From Halorussus salinus (lineage in GTDB: Archaea > Halobacteriota > Halobacteria > Halobacteriales > Haladaptataceae): a stretch of 64,000 nucleotides of DNA. Below, one piece after another: positions 42,113 to 51,077 of the stretch. The translations under genes and the position numbers were made by a program. The stretch covers positions 248,001-312,000 of the forward strand of contig NZ_SBIS02000007.1 in the NCBI RefSeq assembly GCF_004765815.2. Direction: 5' to 3'. Numbering within the stretch: the first letter of the stretch is position 1; the number at the start of each line of letters is the position of its first letter. The notes below the pieces were generated by a model. That model ran no database searches, was not told the origin of the DNA, and saw only the letters and a program-made list of their open reading frames with translations.

Positions 42113-43033
42113 CTATCGGTTGTCCCGACCATGTTCGACGGGCGAGTCCGCGCGGTCGCCGGCGCTCGCGGTCGGGTCTCCGTTCCGGTGGTTCGCGGCC
42201 GGATTCGACTCCCGGCCGCGAACGACCGGGAACTCGTCGGGCACGCCGAAGCCGTACTCCCGCAGGCGCTCGGCGTCCCCGACCAGATTCCGGTAGAACT
42301 CCTCGCCCCGGTCGGTCAGGAACGCCGCGCCGTACCGAATCGGTTCGCCCCGAATCGTCTCGCCGCCGACCGTCACCGCCGCGCGCCGATAGCGGTCCGC
42401 GAGTCGGGGGTCCGAGAGGTCGAGTTCGGCGGGCAGGTCCACCCGCGGCAGGTCGTGGGCGACCGCCATGTTCCGGTAGGCGAACGCGGCGTCCACGCCG
42501 CCAGCCTCCAGCGTCCGGAGGAGTTGCGTCTCGGGGAACACGTCGGCGTTCGCCCGGATGGCGTCGGCGGGCGCACCCTCCCGGCCCGCGAGGTCGAGCG
42601 CCAGCAAGGTCCGGTAGCCCAGCGGGTCGCGGGCGGGGTCGGTCCGGCCGACGCCGACCTCCTCGCGCGCGAGCGCGGTCCGCCAGTCCTCGCGGATGGC
42701 CGGGGCGAACTCGGAGTCGGGGTCGTAGACCACCGTGAGCGCGTTGGTGGCGAAGACCGCGTGCCACCCCGCGAGGTCGGCGACCAGACGCGGTTCCGCG
42801 AGCGCGAGCGCGTCGGGGTCGCGCGCCCCCGACCGGACGAGTTCGGCCGCCGCCAGACTTCCGTGGGCTTCGGGGGTCGCCCCACCGACCTCGCCCGCGA
42901 CGGTCTGGAGGCTCCCCGCGACCAGCGCCGTGGCGGGGGTCTCCTCGTCGTCGCTTCGAGAACCCGTGACTCGGACGCCGACTGCGCCGCTGGCGAGCGC
43001 GCCTCCCGCGAGCAGCAGCGTTCGTCGTCGCAT
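42113..43033 (-). CDS. Extracellular substrate-binding protein, molybdate/tungstate (ModA/WtpA)-like
   Basis: 306 residues. N-terminal RRRTLLLAGGALASGAVGV is a Tat-type signal without a lipobox. The rest has two-lobe binding-protein features: LVAGSLQTVAGEVGG, EAHGSLAAAELVRSG, FATNALTVVYDPDS and GGVDAAFAYRNMAVAHDLP. This pattern is typical of ModA/WtpA anion-binding proteins that feed molybdenum cofactor synthesis, which suits the molybdenum enzyme encoded next door. No permease or ATPase gene is adjacent. Confidence 0.78.
   Translation of the reverse strand: MRRRTLLLAGGALASGAVGVRVTGSRSDDEETPATALVAGSLQTVAGEVGGATPEAHGSLAAAELVRSGARDPDALALAEPRLVADLAGWHAVFATNALTVVYDPDSEFAPAIREDWRTALAREEVGVGRTDPARDPLGYRTLLALDLAGREGAPADAIRANADVFPETQLLRTLEAGGVDAAFAYRNMAVAHDLPRVDLPAELDLSDPRLADRYRRAAVTVGGETIRGEPIRYGAAFLTDRGEEFYRNLVGDAERLREYGFGVPDEFPVVRGRESNPAANHRNGDPTASAGDRADSPVEHGRDNR
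42126..42137. promoter_or_regulatory. CGAA-N4-TTCG-type palindrome (one mismatch)
   Basis: CGACCATGTTCG on the plus strand; 38 nt to the start at 42087, followed toward the gene by GGACAAC. It lies inside the 3' end of the neighbouring binding-protein gene. Confidence 0.7.
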
Positions 43034-43075
43034 GTCCGAAGGTCGTCACCGGACTTTCAAAAAGTCGGTAGGGCG

Positions 43076-43092
43076 TTTTCATCCGGCGGGAA
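43076..43092. promoter_or_regulatory. 17-bp element between the binding-protein gene and narG
   Basis: TTTTCA-TCCGG-CGGGAA (followed by TC) on the plus strand; on the minus strand it reads TTCCCG-CCGGA-TGAAAA and lies 42 nt before the binding-protein start. Which gene it serves is unclear. Confidence 0.55.
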
Positions 43093-43114
43093 TCGGACTG
43101 AAAAACCCCCGGCC

Positions 43115-43149
43115 CGAAGGTGTTCGCCGCCGTTGTCACGCGGTTGGAA
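43115..43149 (+). promoter_or_regulatory. narG operon composite control region
   Basis: CGAAGGTGTTCG (43115-43126), 6 nt, then TTGTCA-CGCGG-TTGGAA (43133-43149, followed by TC), then a weak TATA-like TTGAAGG about 12 nt on. Same order and spacing as at nirK, norZ and halocyanin. Confidence 0.7.
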
Positions 43150-43194
43150 TCGGCTCGCCGGTTGAAGGTTACGAGGAGGTGAGGTCGAAACTGT

Positions 43195-43239
43195 ATGACG
43201 CGAGCAACTCAAGCGAGGACCGGAGGTGGGTCGCGGTGA
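43195..43239 (+). CDS. Possible 14-codon leader ORF before narG
   Basis: ATG at 43195 with GAGGAGGTGA upstream opens a 14-codon frame whose TGA (43237-43239) overlaps the narG GTG start (GTGA). The palindrome-to-ATG distance (68 nt) matches the norZ (67) and halocyanin (69) spacing. It could couple translation into narG. Too short to judge by composition. Confidence 0.35.
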   Translation: MTRATQARTGGGSR

Positions 43240-46200
43240 GCCTCTCACGCCGCGACTTCATCCGCGGTGCCGGGGCGGGCGCAGTGGGCGGGCTCCTGAC
43301 CAGCAGTTGGGGCGCGACCCAGAGCGTCGAACCCGTGACCCAAGTGGACAACCCGCTGAAGTCGTACCCGAATCGGGACTGGGAGCAGGTCTACCACGAC
43401 ATCTACGCCTACGACGGGGTGGACTGGACGGTCTGTCACCCCAACTGCACCCAGTCGTGTGCCCTGAACTTCTACATGAAGAACGGGATTCCGATTCGGG
43501 CCGAACAGGTGTATCACAACGAGGAGCCGAGCGTCGGCCCCTCGGGGTACGAGGACGCGAACGTCAGCCAGAACTGGAACCCCCGCGGCTGTATGAAGGG
43601 GCTGACGCTCCACCGCCGGACCTTCGAGCCGAGTCGCATCAAGTACCCGATGGTCCGGAAAGGGTGGGACCCCGACGACCCCAACCCCGAGGGCCGAGGA
43701 GAGGACGAGTTCGAGCGCGTCTCGTGGGACGAGGCCATCGACCTACTCGCCGAGAAGATGGCGAGTCTGGACGACAACAAGCGGTTCCACATCTTCAACG
43801 CCATCAAGGCCGACGGCCTCATCACGCGCCACGGCGCGGGCCGACGGCTCGCCTCCCTCTTCGGCGGTTGTGAGTGGACCGAGTACGACTGGTACGCCGA
43901 CCTGCCGCCGGGCCACGTCATCACGACGGGGTACCAGACCAGCGACTCGGACGCCAACGCGTGGCGGAAAGGCGACTACACCATCATCCAAGGCAAGAAC
44001 CTCATCCACAACAAGCTCGCGGACAACCACTGGTTGCAGGAGTCCCGCGAGCGCGACGGCAAGATGGTCGGCATCTACCCCGACTACTCGCCGACCGTCC
44101 AGAAGTGCGACCGGTGGCTCCCCATCCGGCCCGGCTCCGACCCGGCGATTCCGCTCGGGTTCGCGCACGTCATCATCCGGGACGAACTGTACGACGCCGA
44201 CTTCATGCGGCAGTTCACCAGCCTTCCCCTGCTAGTCCGCGAGGACGACAGCAAGTACCTCCGGGCGCACGAGGTCTTCGAAGACCACGAGGCTCCGCCC
44301 GAGGAGAGCCACGCCCAACACGAGAACGACGACTGGGGAGACTTCGTGGTCCTCGACCAGAACGGGAACCCGACGGCCGTCACCCGCGAGGAGGTCGGCG
44401 ACGAGATGCCCGTCACGCCCCAACTGGAGGCCGACACCGAGGTGTCGCTGGCCGACGGCGGGTCGGTCTCGGTCCGGACCGACTTCGCGCGCCAGAAGGA
44501 GAACGTGATGGAGAACTACTCGCCCGAACAGGTCGAGGAGATAACCACGGTCCCGGTCGACGGCATCGAGAAGACCGCGAAGGAGTTCGCCGCCGCTGAA
44601 AAGGGCCAGTGGTTCACCGGCGAGGGCATCAACCACTGGTTCCACGGGAATTCGGAACTCCAGCGGTCGATCTTCTTCGTCCAGTCGATGCTGGGCAACG
44701 TCGGCGACGCCGGGAAGGGCTACTACAACTACTCGGGCCAGTACAAAATCGAACTGCTCGACGGCTACCCCCACTACGTCAACCCGGACGGCCACAGCGC
44801 CCACGGGATGTATCCGGGGTACGCCTTCGCCTTTTTCGGCGGCGAGCAGTTGGACCCACACGAGATTCGTGGCGACTTCGACCGCGATCTGGACCTCGTG
44901 CCCCAAGGCGACGCCGACGACCCGGTGATGCCGAAGGGCGCGGAGTCGTACACGATGTCCAAGCCCACGATTCTGTGGACGATGAACTGCAACCTCCTGA
45001 ACCAGACCAAACATCAGGAACACGTCGTCAACAACTTCACGAAGCATCCGGACACGTCCAACGAACTGTTCGTCGTCTCGGACATGCACATGACCTACTC
45101 GGCCCAGCACGCCGACATCGTGTTGCCGTGTCCGTCGTGGCTCGAATGCGACTACCCGGACATTACCGTCGGACCGGAGAACCCCTTCGTCACGCTCGAC
45201 AGCGGGGTGATGGACCCCATCTACGACACCAAGCAGGACGGCGAGGTGCTGGCGCTGGTCGCCGAGAAGTTGGACGAGAAGATTCCGCCCGAGGAGCGCC
45301 GCGTCGATTCCTACCGGTCGTACTTCGAGAACTTCCTCGACGACGACAAGGACGTTCGGGAGTACATCCAAGAGACGCTGGACGCGGGCATCACCACGCA
45401 GGACATCGACGTGGAGGACCTCGAAGACGGTCCCGAGCGCCTGAACCTCAAGACGTACCCGAGAATCCCGTTCTACTCCCAGATTCACGACGACCGGCCG
45501 TTCTACACCAAGACCGGCCGGATGGAGTTCCACAAGGAGGAGGACCGGTTCGTGGACCTCGGACGCGACGACTTGGACCACATCGAGAGCGTCGAGGGGA
45601 CGCCCTACGGCGTCAACGAGAAGTGGCCCGAGGCGGGCGAGCAGGAGAATCCCTTGTATCACGACGAGGGCTACCAGTTCTACTACAACACGCCCCACAG
45701 CAAGTACCGGACGCACTCGTCGTGGGGGATGACCGACTGGAACCTCATCTGGGCGTCGCGGGACTTCGGTTCGACCAGTGCCGACCCGGAGGGCACCGAG
45801 CGCCTGATAGACGACTTCTCGTTCCCCGAGGCCGAGGGCGAGACCAGCGACGCCCCGCCGCTCGGCGAGGCGTTCGTGGAGATACACCCGAGCGACGCCG
45901 AGGAGATAGGCGTCGAGAACGGCGACTACGTGCGAATCAAGGGCAAGCGCGGGGGCACCGTCGTCCGCGCGATGTTGAGCGAGCGCCAGCGCCCCGGCAA
46001 GGCGGGCGACATGGGCCAACTCACCGTCTGGCACGGCTGGTGGCCCCAGCACTTCCCCGACGACGAGGAGGCCGGGGAGGACGACGAGAAGGGGTTCAAC
46101 ACGACGACGAACATCTGGCTCGACCCCGGCCAAGAGACCGACGAACTGGTCCACAAGGCGGTGTTCGGCGACCCGAACGTCTCCGAGGAGGTCGGCGAGG

Positions 46201-46418
46201 ACATCGCGTGGCACGGCGCGGAACTGGAACACGGCTACGAGGAGACCGTCTGGGCACCGACCGGGGTGAACCGCGACGACCTCGTGACCGTCGAGAAGTA
46301 CGAGGAGGCCGACTGGTGGCCCGGCGACGCCCGGAAGGACGAACTCGTGGAGGACTACATCGGCGGGTCGCTCCAGTCGAAGGGCGGCGGTAGCACGACG
46401 ACGCGAGGTGACGACTGA
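43236..46418 (+). CDS. narG: Molybdopterin oxidoreductase catalytic subunit, NarG-type (outward-facing nitrate reductase)
   Basis: 1060 residues with a Tat signal (SRRDFIRGAGAG) starting at a GTG with GGAGGTG upstream. The FS0 cluster site is CHPNCTQSC (Cys67, Cys71, Cys75) plus Cys119 in PRGCMKG; where bacterial NarG has His, this protein has Cys67. The molybdenum Asp aligns with TEYDWYADLPPGH (Asp218). Later landmarks are WNPRGCMKGLTLHRR and KNLIHNKLADNHW. Family is type-II DMSO reductase. Nitrate reduction is favoured by nirK/norZ nearby, but chlorate, selenate or similar activity is not excluded. First gene of a seven-gene operon; 1-nt overlap with narH. Confidence 0.9.
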   Translation: MSLSRRDFIRGAGAGAVGGLLTSSWGATQSVEPVTQVDNPLKSYPNRDWEQVYHDIYAYDGVDWTVCHPNCTQSCALNFYMKNGIPIRAEQVYHNEEPSVGPSGYEDANVSQNWNPRGCMKGLTLHRRTFEPSRIKYPMVRKGWDPDDPNPEGRGEDEFERVSWDEAIDLLAEKMASLDDNKRFHIFNAIKADGLITRHGAGRRLASLFGGCEWTEYDWYADLPPGHVITTGYQTSDSDANAWRKGDYTIIQGKNLIHNKLADNHWLQESRERDGKMVGIYPDYSPTVQKCDRWLPIRPGSDPAIPLGFAHVIIRDELYDADFMRQFTSLPLLVREDDSKYLRAHEVFEDHEAPPEESHAQHENDDWGDFVVLDQNGNPTAVTREEVGDEMPVTPQLEADTEVSLADGGSVSVRTDFARQKENVMENYSPEQVEEITTVPVDGIEKTAKEFAAAEKGQWFTGEGINHWFHGNSELQRSIFFVQSMLGNVGDAGKGYYNYSGQYKIELLDGYPHYVNPDGHSAHGMYPGYAFAFFGGEQLDPHEIRGDFDRDLDLVPQGDADDPVMPKGAESYTMSKPTILWTMNCNLLNQTKHQEHVVNNFTKHPDTSNELFVVSDMHMTYSAQHADIVLPCPSWLECDYPDITVGPENPFVTLDSGVMDPIYDTKQDGEVLALVAEKLDEKIPPEERRVDSYRSYFENFLDDDKDVREYIQETLDAGITTQDIDVEDLEDGPERLNLKTYPRIPFYSQIHDDRPFYTKTGRMEFHKEEDRFVDLGRDDLDHIESVEGTPYGVNEKWPEAGEQENPLYHDEGYQFYYNTPHSKYRTHSSWGMTDWNLIWASRDFGSTSADPEGTERLIDDFSFPEAEGETSDAPPLGEAFVEIHPSDAEEIGVENGDYVRIKGKRGGTVVRAMLSERQRPGKAGDMGQLTVWHGWWPQHFPDDEEAGEDDEKGFNTTTNIWLDPGQETDELVHKAVFGDPNVSEEVGEDIAWHGAELEHGYEETVWAPTGVNRDDLVTVEKYEEADWWPGDARKDELVEDYIGGSLQSKGGGSTTTRGDD

Positions 46419-47599
46419 TGCCAGACGTGTACAATCCCCAACTCGGCCGCGAGCAGAGCTACCCCTACGAGCATCGCCAGCAGGAGCGCGACTGGCACTG
46501 GGGGATGATAATCAACACGAACCGGTGTATCAACTGCAACACCTGCTCCTTTGCCTGCAAGTCCACGTGGACCAGCGGGAAGGGCGAGGAGTACATGTGG
46601 TGGATGAACGTCGAGACCGAACCCTACGGGGGCTACCCGATGGGGTGGGACATGCGCCTGCTGGACGATTTGGGTCCCGAGGAGACCATCTTCGAGGCCG
46701 CCGAGCAGGGCGAGCAGGTCAAAGGCTACGTCGCCCAGAAAGAGGAGTGGGAGTACCCCGCGTTGGGCGACGACTCGGTTCACGGCGAGTACCCCGAGGA
46801 CGAGGTGGTCGAGTCCGACCCCGAGGAGGGCAAGTACCACGACATCTGGCAGTTCTACCTGCCCCGCCTCTGCAACCACTGCAAGAACCCGGCCTGTCTC
46901 GCGGCCTGCCCGCGCAAGGCCATCTACAAGCGGTCGGAGGACGGCATCGTCCTGCTTGACCAAGAGCGGTGTCGGGGCTACCGCAAGTGCGTGAAAGCCT
47001 GTCCGTACCACAAGCCGATGTACAACCCCGAGACGGGCGTGAGCGAGAAGCCGGTGGGCTGTTTCCCCCGCATCGAGGAGGGCAACGTTCCCCGGTGTGT
47101 CTCGTCGTGCATCGGGAAGACGCGCCTGCACGGCAACATCAACCGGGGGCCGGACCGCGGGCGACCCAACGGGAAGAAGTCGGCCGCGGCGGGTCGCAGT
47201 CCCATCAACTACCTCGCCAAGTCCGACGAGAAGGTCGCGCTCCCGCTCTACCCGCAGTTCGGGACGCGCCCGCAGGTGTTCTACATGCCGCCGTACCACG
47301 TCCCGCCGGAGTTCCTGACCCAGATGTTCACGCCGAACACCGACCAGAAGCGCAACGACTGGCCCGGTAGCTCCTACGAGGAGTCCGTCGAGATAATCCA
47401 GCAACGCGTCCGGAACCCGAGCCACCACCTGCTCGGGGTCCTCCAGTTGTTCGGCGCGACGACGCGACTCATCGAGACGTACAACGTCAAGGAGAACCGC
47501 GTGAAGGGCTGGGACCGGAAGGGGAACAAGGTCGTGGACATGCCCATCGAGGAGGACCTCGAAGTCCGCGAGGGCGAGCAGTGGACCAACCAACCGTGA
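46418..47599 (+). CDS. narH: Nitrate reductase iron-sulfur (beta) subunit
   Basis: 393 residues carrying four ferredoxin-type cysteine groups in order: CINCNTCSFACKSTW, CNHCKNPACLAACPRKAIY, CRGYRKCVKACPYHKPMY and the spread group with CFPRIEEGNVPRCVSSCIGK. These transfer electrons from the gamma subunit to NarG. There is no signal peptide; it should be exported with NarG by the Tat pathway. Confidence 0.93.
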   Translation: MPDVYNPQLGREQSYPYEHRQQERDWHWGMIINTNRCINCNTCSFACKSTWTSGKGEEYMWWMNVETEPYGGYPMGWDMRLLDDLGPEETIFEAAEQGEQVKGYVAQKEEWEYPALGDDSVHGEYPEDEVVESDPEEGKYHDIWQFYLPRLCNHCKNPACLAACPRKAIYKRSEDGIVLLDQERCRGYRKCVKACPYHKPMYNPETGVSEKPVGCFPRIEEGNVPRCVSSCIGKTRLHGNINRGPDRGRPNGKKSAAAGRSPINYLAKSDEKVALPLYPQFGTRPQVFYMPPYHVPPEFLTQMFTPNTDQKRNDWPGSSYEESVEIIQQRVRNPSHHLLGVLQLFGATTRLIETYNVKENRVKGWDRKGNKVVDMPIEEDLEVREGEQWTNQP

Positions 47600-47608
47600 G
47601 GTGACAGT

Positions 47609-48427
47609 ATGGACGACACGCCACACAGCGACGCGACACCGACGGACGACGCGACGCCGGACGCCGACACGGTATCGGACGCCGAGCGCCACTCGGCCCG
47701 CGCGGCCCTCTACAGCGCGGCGGCCGGGGTCTTCTGCTACCCCGACGAGGAACTCGTCGCGGAGTTGACCCACGACGAGACCGCCGCCGGACTCCGCGAG
47801 GCCGGGCGGAAACTCGACCTCGAATCGGAGGTCGAGGGCCTGCTCGACGCGCTCGACGGGACGACCCGCGACGACCTCGAACCGGCGTACAACGAACTGT
47901 TCGGCATGCCGGGCGACGACGGCACCTACCCCGTGGTCCCCTACGAGGCCGAGTACACGGTCGGCGAGGAGGTCGGCCGCCAACAGCGCCGCATCGCCAC
48001 CGTGGTCGGCCTACTGGAAGCGTTCGGCGTCGAACCCGCCGACCAGTTCGACGAGCGCCAAGACCACGTGGTCGTGGAACTCGAACTGGTGCAGGTACTC
48101 GCGGCGCGGCGAGCGGTCGCCCGCGAGCAGGACGAGGAGGACACCGCGGCCAACCTCGAACGCGCCGAGGCAATGGTGCTGGACGAACACCTCGGGGACT
48201 TCGTGCCCGCGTTCGCCCACGAGGTCCGCGAGTCCACGCCCGACCCCGACGGAGACGCCGAGAGCGCCAGCGACCCCGACGAAGATGCGAGCGCCAGCGA
48301 CAGCGCGGCCGCGGTCTACCGCGCGGCCGCCGACCTCGCGGCGGCGGTCGTCACCCGCGACGTGGCGACCCACCCCGAACCCGACGTTGACTTCGATGGC
48401 TCCTCGGAGGTGAGAAGCCGTGCTTGA
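47609..48427 (+). CDS. narJ: TorD/NarJ-family chaperone
   Basis: 272 residues, helical and very acidic. AALYSAAAGVFCYPDEELVAEL at the start and PAYNELFGMPGDDGTYPVVPYEAEYT in the middle match TorD/DmsD/NarJ chaperones, which hold the molybdenum subunit until cofactor loading and Tat export. The C-terminal ~60 residues are a disordered acidic tail with repeats of Asp, Ser and Ala. Its end overlaps the next GTG start by 8 nt. Confidence 0.85.
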   Translation: MDDTPHSDATPTDDATPDADTVSDAERHSARAALYSAAAGVFCYPDEELVAELTHDETAAGLREAGRKLDLESEVEGLLDALDGTTRDDLEPAYNELFGMPGDDGTYPVVPYEAEYTVGEEVGRQQRRIATVVGLLEAFGVEPADQFDERQDHVVVELELVQVLAARRAVAREQDEEDTAANLERAEAMVLDEHLGDFVPAFAHEVRESTPDPDGDAESASDPDEDASASDSAAAVYRAAADLAAAVVTRDVATHPEPDVDFDGSSEVRSRA

Positions 48428-49433
48428 GGAAGACGCCGCGCGGCGCGCGACGATAGTCACCGTCGTCGTCGTGGGCGCGCTCGTCGTCGCCCAGACCGCG
48501 GTCACGGCCGCGGTCACGAGCGGGAGCCAACCCGCGATGTCCGTCGAGTCGGTGCCCGACGACCCGGCGGCCACGGCGTGGCAGGACGCGCCGACCCGGA
48601 CGGTTTCGCTGTCGAAACAGCAGATGGCCCCGCCGTTCGGCGGCGGGAGCGTCAGCGAGATGGACGTACAGACGGTCCACAACGACACCCACACCGCGTT
48701 CCGGGTGACGTGGGAGGACCCGACCCGCGACGCGAACATCCGCGCGCCGGGCAACTACAGCGACGCCGCCGCGGTGATGCTCCGGACCGGCGACAAGCCG
48801 CCCATCACGATGGGTGCGGCCGGAAAGCCCGTAGACATCTGGTACTGGCGCGCTAGTTGGCAGTTCGAGAACCACTCGTCGTTCGGCGAGATGTACACTT
48901 ACCCGCACCCGAACAACGAGACGATGCCGGGCCGGGCCGCCGGGAATCCCCTCTCGAAGGCTCAGTACGACCGCTTCGCGCAGAACTACTACGCGAAGGG
49001 GTACGGCTCGCTGAGTCACGCGCCTCGCCAGAACGTCCGCGCGAACGCCGAGTACGACGACGGCGAGTGGTCGGTCGTCTTCACCCGGAAACACGACACC
49101 GACGGCAAGTTCGACGCGACGTTCTCCGGGTCGAAGAACGTGTATCTCGCGTTCGCGGTCTGGAACGGGAGCGCCGACGAGGTCAACGGCCAGAAGTCCA
49201 TCACGCTCCAGTTCACCAGCCTCGACACGAAGAAGTGGGCCATGAGCGACGCCAGCAGTAGCGCGAGCCAGTCCGGCGACGGCCAGTCGGCCAGCGGCGA
49301 TTCGGGGTCCGGAACGAGCAGTGGCGACTCCGGCGAACCGTGGATAGTCCACTCGGTGAGCAACTGGGTCGTCGGTCTCGTGGTGACGACCCTGCTGACG
49401 TGGACGGTCGTCTACTGGAGGGCCAGAGGATGA
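48420..49433 (+). CDS. Heme-b-binding gamma subunit, ethylbenzene dehydrogenase type
   Basis: 337 residues: N-terminal membrane helix or signal (TIVTVVVVGALVVAQTAVTA), a large outside domain (about 45-265), a Ser/Gly linker and a C-terminal membrane helix (WVVGLVVTTLLTWTVVYW). VQTVHNDTHTAFRVTWEDPT, AAVMLRTGDKPPITMGAAG and DIWYWRASWQ match the EB_dh heme domain of type-II DMSO-reductase gamma subunits, not the membrane cytochrome NarI. It should pass electrons from an outside carrier such as halocyanin to NarH. Confidence 0.83.
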   Translation: MLEEDAARRATIVTVVVVGALVVAQTAVTAAVTSGSQPAMSVESVPDDPAATAWQDAPTRTVSLSKQQMAPPFGGGSVSEMDVQTVHNDTHTAFRVTWEDPTRDANIRAPGNYSDAAAVMLRTGDKPPITMGAAGKPVDIWYWRASWQFENHSSFGEMYTYPHPNNETMPGRAAGNPLSKAQYDRFAQNYYAKGYGSLSHAPRQNVRANAEYDDGEWSVVFTRKHDTDGKFDATFSGSKNVYLAFAVWNGSADEVNGQKSITLQFTSLDTKKWAMSDASSSASQSGDGQSASGDSGSGTSSGDSGEPWIVHSVSNWVVGLVVTTLLTWTVVYWRARG

Positions 49434-50488
49434 CCAACGAGTACAAGAACAGGAGCGCCCGCGCTCGCTCGCCGCTCCGCGGGCGGGCCGACGACGACGA
49501 CGGAATCGAGAACGGAAACGAACCGGACGCCGAGGAGACCGAGACCCGCCTCCGGCGACTCCTCGACTCGCCCAGCGAGTACGAGCGCCGGGACGCCGCG
49601 CTCGCGCTCGTGGACGAGGCCGAGTCCGGCGGTCTCGACCCCGAGACCGTCGAGGCGCTGGCGGGACTCCTCGGCGAGGACGACAGTGCGGACGTGCGCC
49701 AGTTCGCGGTCGAGGCGCTGGGCGTGGCCGGACGCGCCACTCCCGCGGACGCGGAGACGCCCATCCGAGGAGCCCTCGAAGACGACGACGAGTGGGTCCG
49801 GGCGGAGGCCGTGGTCGCGCTCTCGCGGGTCGCGCCCGACGCCGACCCCGTCGCCGACGCGCTCGGCGACGACAGCGGGTGGGTCCGCCGGAACGCGGTC
49901 ATCGCGCTGGGCAAGACCGAACGGGCGACCTTCGCGGCCCTGACCGACCGCGTCAAGAACGACCCCCATCCCGCGGTCCGGGAGTACGCCGCGCGCTACC
50001 TCGGCGAGTGCGCCGAACGCGACGAGTCCCACGAGGAGGACGCGGTTCGACTCCTCGCCGCGATGCTGGCCCGCGACCCCGAGGCGTTCGTCCGGGCGAA
50101 GGCCGCCGAGTCGCTCGGGGACCTCGCCACCGACCGGGCCGAGGAGGCCCTCGAAGCCCACGGCATCACCGACCGGAGCGACGACGTGAAGCGGACCGCC
50201 AAGCGCGCGCTGGCCGCGGCCCGCGGCGTGGACCCCGACCAACTGGACGTGGAGATAGACGACGGCCCGCCCGGCGGCGGCCCGCAAGCACCGGGCGAGA
50301 CGCCGGGTGGTCCGGGGCCGAGTAGCGGTCCGGGCAGCGGACCGAACAGCGGTCCCGGAGGCGGCCCGAACCGCGGTCCCGGCGACCGACCGGGCGGCCC
50401 CGGCGGGCCGAGCGACGGTCCCGGAAAGCGACCGCCCGCGCCGGGCGAGACGCCGGGAAGCGACCCCGACGACCGCAGACAGAGGTGA
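49430..50488 (+). CDS. HEAT-repeat protein with Pro/Gly-rich tail
   Basis: 352 residues. From about residue 35 to 265 there are six or so HEAT/PBS-type repeats (EYERRDAALALVDEAESGG, VRQFAVEALGVAGRATP, VRAEAVVALSRVAPD, VRRNAVIALGKTERA, VREYAARYLGECAER, VRAKAAESLGDLATDR). The last ~85 residues are a repeated Gly-Pro tail. Probably an assembly scaffold for the reductase. Overlaps the previous stop (ATGA). Confidence 0.85.
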   Translation: MTNEYKNRSARARSPLRGRADDDDGIENGNEPDAEETETRLRRLLDSPSEYERRDAALALVDEAESGGLDPETVEALAGLLGEDDSADVRQFAVEALGVAGRATPADAETPIRGALEDDDEWVRAEAVVALSRVAPDADPVADALGDDSGWVRRNAVIALGKTERATFAALTDRVKNDPHPAVREYAARYLGECAERDESHEEDAVRLLAAMLARDPEAFVRAKAAESLGDLATDRAEEALEAHGITDRSDDVKRTAKRALAAARGVDPDQLDVEIDDGPPGGGPQAPGETPGGPGPSSGPGSGPNSGPGGGPNRGPGDRPGGPGGPSDGPGKRPPAPGETPGSDPDDRRQR

Positions 50489-50494
50489 TACACG

Positions 50495-51076
50495 ATGTCC
50501 AAGACAGACCCCGAGAGCGGAGGAGGAGAGAGCGAGTCCGTCGGCGTCTCCATCCCCGACGACCACGTCGGCGCGTTCGTCGCCGAGGTGTTCGAGGACG
50601 TGGAGCGCGACACGACGTGGGAGCAGATAGTCTCGGCGCTGGTCGCCGACGAGGCCCGCGACGAGTGGAACGAGCTGTCGGCCAGCGAGCAGGTCGCGGC
50701 GGTCCTCTCGGCCGCGGCCGACTACGACGAGCGCGCGGCCGACCGCCTCGCCGGGATTCCGACCGACCGGGGCAAGCCGACGCCCGAGATTCGCGACGAG
50801 TACGACGAGGCGATGCGGTGTCGCCGGAACGCCGACCAGTTCCGCGACGGCGTGGCCGCGGCCTACGCCCAAGGAATCGTCGGCGACGACGAACTGGTCG
50901 CCGCAGTCGAGGAGGGCGAGTTCGACGCCGCTGTCGTCGCCGAGCGCGAGGACGAACTCGACCGCGTGGCCAACGCCTTCGACTTCGAGTACCGGCCCTA
51001 CGGTGGGACGCTGATGCACGACGAGGAGGACGAATCGGACGACGAGAATCCGCTGGAAGATTTCGAGGCTTGGTAG
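50495..51076 (+). CDS. Conserved accessory protein of the nar operon (unknown)
   Basis: 193 residues, acidic and helical: VGAFVAEVFEDVERDTTWEQ, WNELSASEQVAAVLSAAADY, EYDEAMRCRRNADQFRDGVA, and a C-terminal FDFEYRPYGGTLMHDEE followed by an acidic end. One cysteine only. No family recognised. Its location between the HEAT protein and the Mrp ATPase (gaps 6 and 1 nt) suggests a role in assembling the reductase. Confidence 0.7.
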   Translation: MSKTDPESGGGESESVGVSIPDDHVGAFVAEVFEDVERDTTWEQIVSALVADEARDEWNELSASEQVAAVLSAAADYDERAADRLAGIPTDRGKPTPEIRDEYDEAMRCRRNADQFRDGVAAAYAQGIVGDDELVAAVEEGEFDAAVVAEREDELDRVANAFDFEYRPYGGTLMHDEEDESDDENPLEDFEAW

Positions 51077-51077
51077 C

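Noticed and set aside
42735-43235. N-terminal extension of narG back to 42735
   Set aside because: The extension overlaps the binding-protein gene on the other strand and lies ahead of a Tat signal that must be near the N-terminus; the GTG at 43236 has a good ribosome site.
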